Shown: piece after piece, positions 63,487-64,000 of the stretch | How the letters are laid out: every line of letters begins with the position of its first letter | Position numbering within the stretch: the stretch's first letter is position 1 | NCBI GenBank assembly: GCA_937996235.1 | Contig: CALKVK010000025.1 | Coordinates: 1 to 64,000 of the forward strand | DNA: 64,000 nt | Source of the DNA: an uncultured bacterium | GTDB lineage: Bacteria; Planctomycetota; JAJSAM01; JAJVHW01 | Direction of reading: 5' to 3' | The notes under the pieces: generated by a model | Database searches by the model: none | What the model was told of the DNA's origin: nothing | Seen by the model: only the letters and a program-made list of their open reading frames with translations | Program-made: the position numbers and the translations under genes

Positions 63487-64000
63487 CTACTGGACGATGC
63501 GCCAGATCGAGCCGTCGCGGCCGAGGGCGTCGCACGCGACGACGCCGGTGATGCACGACGTGTCGCCGCCGCACTCGAACGCGAGGCCGGCGTCGGCGAC
63601 GCCGATCGCGCCGCGGCCGATGTGGCGTCCGGCCGGCGCGTTGGACGTCGTCACCACGTTCGCCGACGCGAAGAACGTGCGCGCGCCGTGGAGCGCCTGC
63701 TCCGTCGGCCACGCGTAGGCGCACCAGCGGCGCTCGGCCAGCTCGGGGTCGATCGACTCCTCCCCCACGGAGCGGAGCGAGGTCGTCCCGGACTCGCCGA
63801 CGGCCTGCCCGGCGGCGTTCGGCAGGAACGCGCGGAAGTGGAAGCCGCCGCGCTTCACCTCGCCGTTGCTGTTGATGGAGCGGAAGAGGTCGGGCAGCAG
63901 CGCGGGGCGCAGCGGGGACGCGGTCGAGCTGCCGTCGCGCGCCGTGCGGACGCCCGTCGCACCCGCGAGCTCGCGGAGCAGGCCGAACTCGCCGACGCCG
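63487..64000 (-). CDS. Type IV pilin-like (prepilin/DUF2950-like) protein, 5' end outside window
   Basis: The readable 171 residues are the globular part of a pseudopilin-like protein of a type common in planctomycetes. The edge begins GVGEFGLLRELAGATGVRTA, followed by LFRSINSNGEVKRGGFHFRA, RRWCAYAWPTEQALHGARTF, then NAPAGRHIGRGAIGVADAGL and GDTSCITGVVACDALGRDGS. 'GEFG' and 'GFHFRAF' match the DUF2950-like tail that follows an N-terminal prepilin helix, which here lies beyond the window. Two Cys pairs may form disulfides. Probably exported by a type II/IV system; exact role unknown. Confidence 0.68.
   Translation of the reverse strand, partial: GVGEFGLLRELAGATGVRTARDGSSTASPLRPALLPDLFRSINSNGEVKRGGFHFRAFLPNAAGQAVGESGTTSLRSVGEESIDPELAERRWCAYAWPTEQALHGARTFFASANVVTTSNAPAGRHIGRGAIGVADAGLAFECGGDTSCITGVVACDALGRDGSIWRIVQ

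Overview
This 64 kb window is very GC-rich chromosomal DNA from a bacterium that is most probably a member of the Planctomycetota. I infer this from the protein repertoire, not from a marker gene. The cues are an ECF sigma factor fused to a membrane-anchored repeat protein, a Ser/Thr kinase with a C-terminal RDD membrane domain, a HEAT-VWA secreted protein, several very large 'carboxypeptidase regulatory-like' beta-sandwich proteins, a TPR gluzincin, an SUMF1-type protein and a type IV pilin-like protein. No rRNA, tRNA or CRISPR array was seen.

Layout. 1-6.7 kb is a minus-strand run: lepA (cut by the window edge), rdgB and rph (overlapping), a secreted esterase, a HEAT-VWA protein and a DUF1294 protein. 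6.7-22 kb is an accessory region of exported proteins: an FkbM-tail microprotein, DinB, an IPT/TIG protein, a beta-propeller protein, a lipoprotein, a TPR metallopeptidase, the sigma-factor fusion, a second regulatory-like-repeat protein, a beta-helix protein and an EEP nuclease-like membrane protein. Two of these genes (8767-10404 and 19783-20895) are each bracketed on both sides by copies of one long palindrome. 22-33 kb holds stand-alone enzymes: SPL-type radical SAM, DUF523-DUF1722, bacilliredoxin, AIM24-like, Leu/Glu dehydrogenase, DUF2071, a large esterase/peptidase, a 2-hydroxyacid dehydrogenase and an LEA14-like protein. 33.6-39.5 kb is a core block: Ser/Thr kinase-RDD, rlmN, typA, a PlsC-like acyltransferase and a cyclophilin.

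39.9-44.7 kb is a genomic island with visibly lower GC. Four copies of a large imperfect inverted repeat (about 150-180 bp, same orientation) separate small unrelated genes: a truncated ORF, two unknown genes and an SUMF1-family gene. One repeat is interrupted by an intact IS1380-family element. The layout resembles a gene-cassette array of an integron without its integrase. The last repeat supplies the stop codon of the adjacent mechanosensitive-channel gene.

44.7-64 kb returns to host-type sequence: an MscK-like channel, a DUF368 (polyprenyl-phosphate translocase family) protein, a LETM1-like protein with EF-hand and GYF-like segments, and a translationally coupled trio of isocitrate dehydrogenase, an Fpg-GNAT fusion and a methyltransferase. 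After these come an FKBP lipoprotein, a coiled-coil anchored protein, a LamG-type protein, two more regulatory-like-repeat giants flanking glyA, and a partial pilin-like gene at the right edge.

The observations I rate highest are the cassette-like array with its IS insertion, the palindrome-bracketed genes, the membrane-anchored sigma factor, the Fpg-acetyltransferase fusion and the bacterial LETM1-like/EF-hand protein. All functional calls rest on reading motifs by eye; no database search was run.
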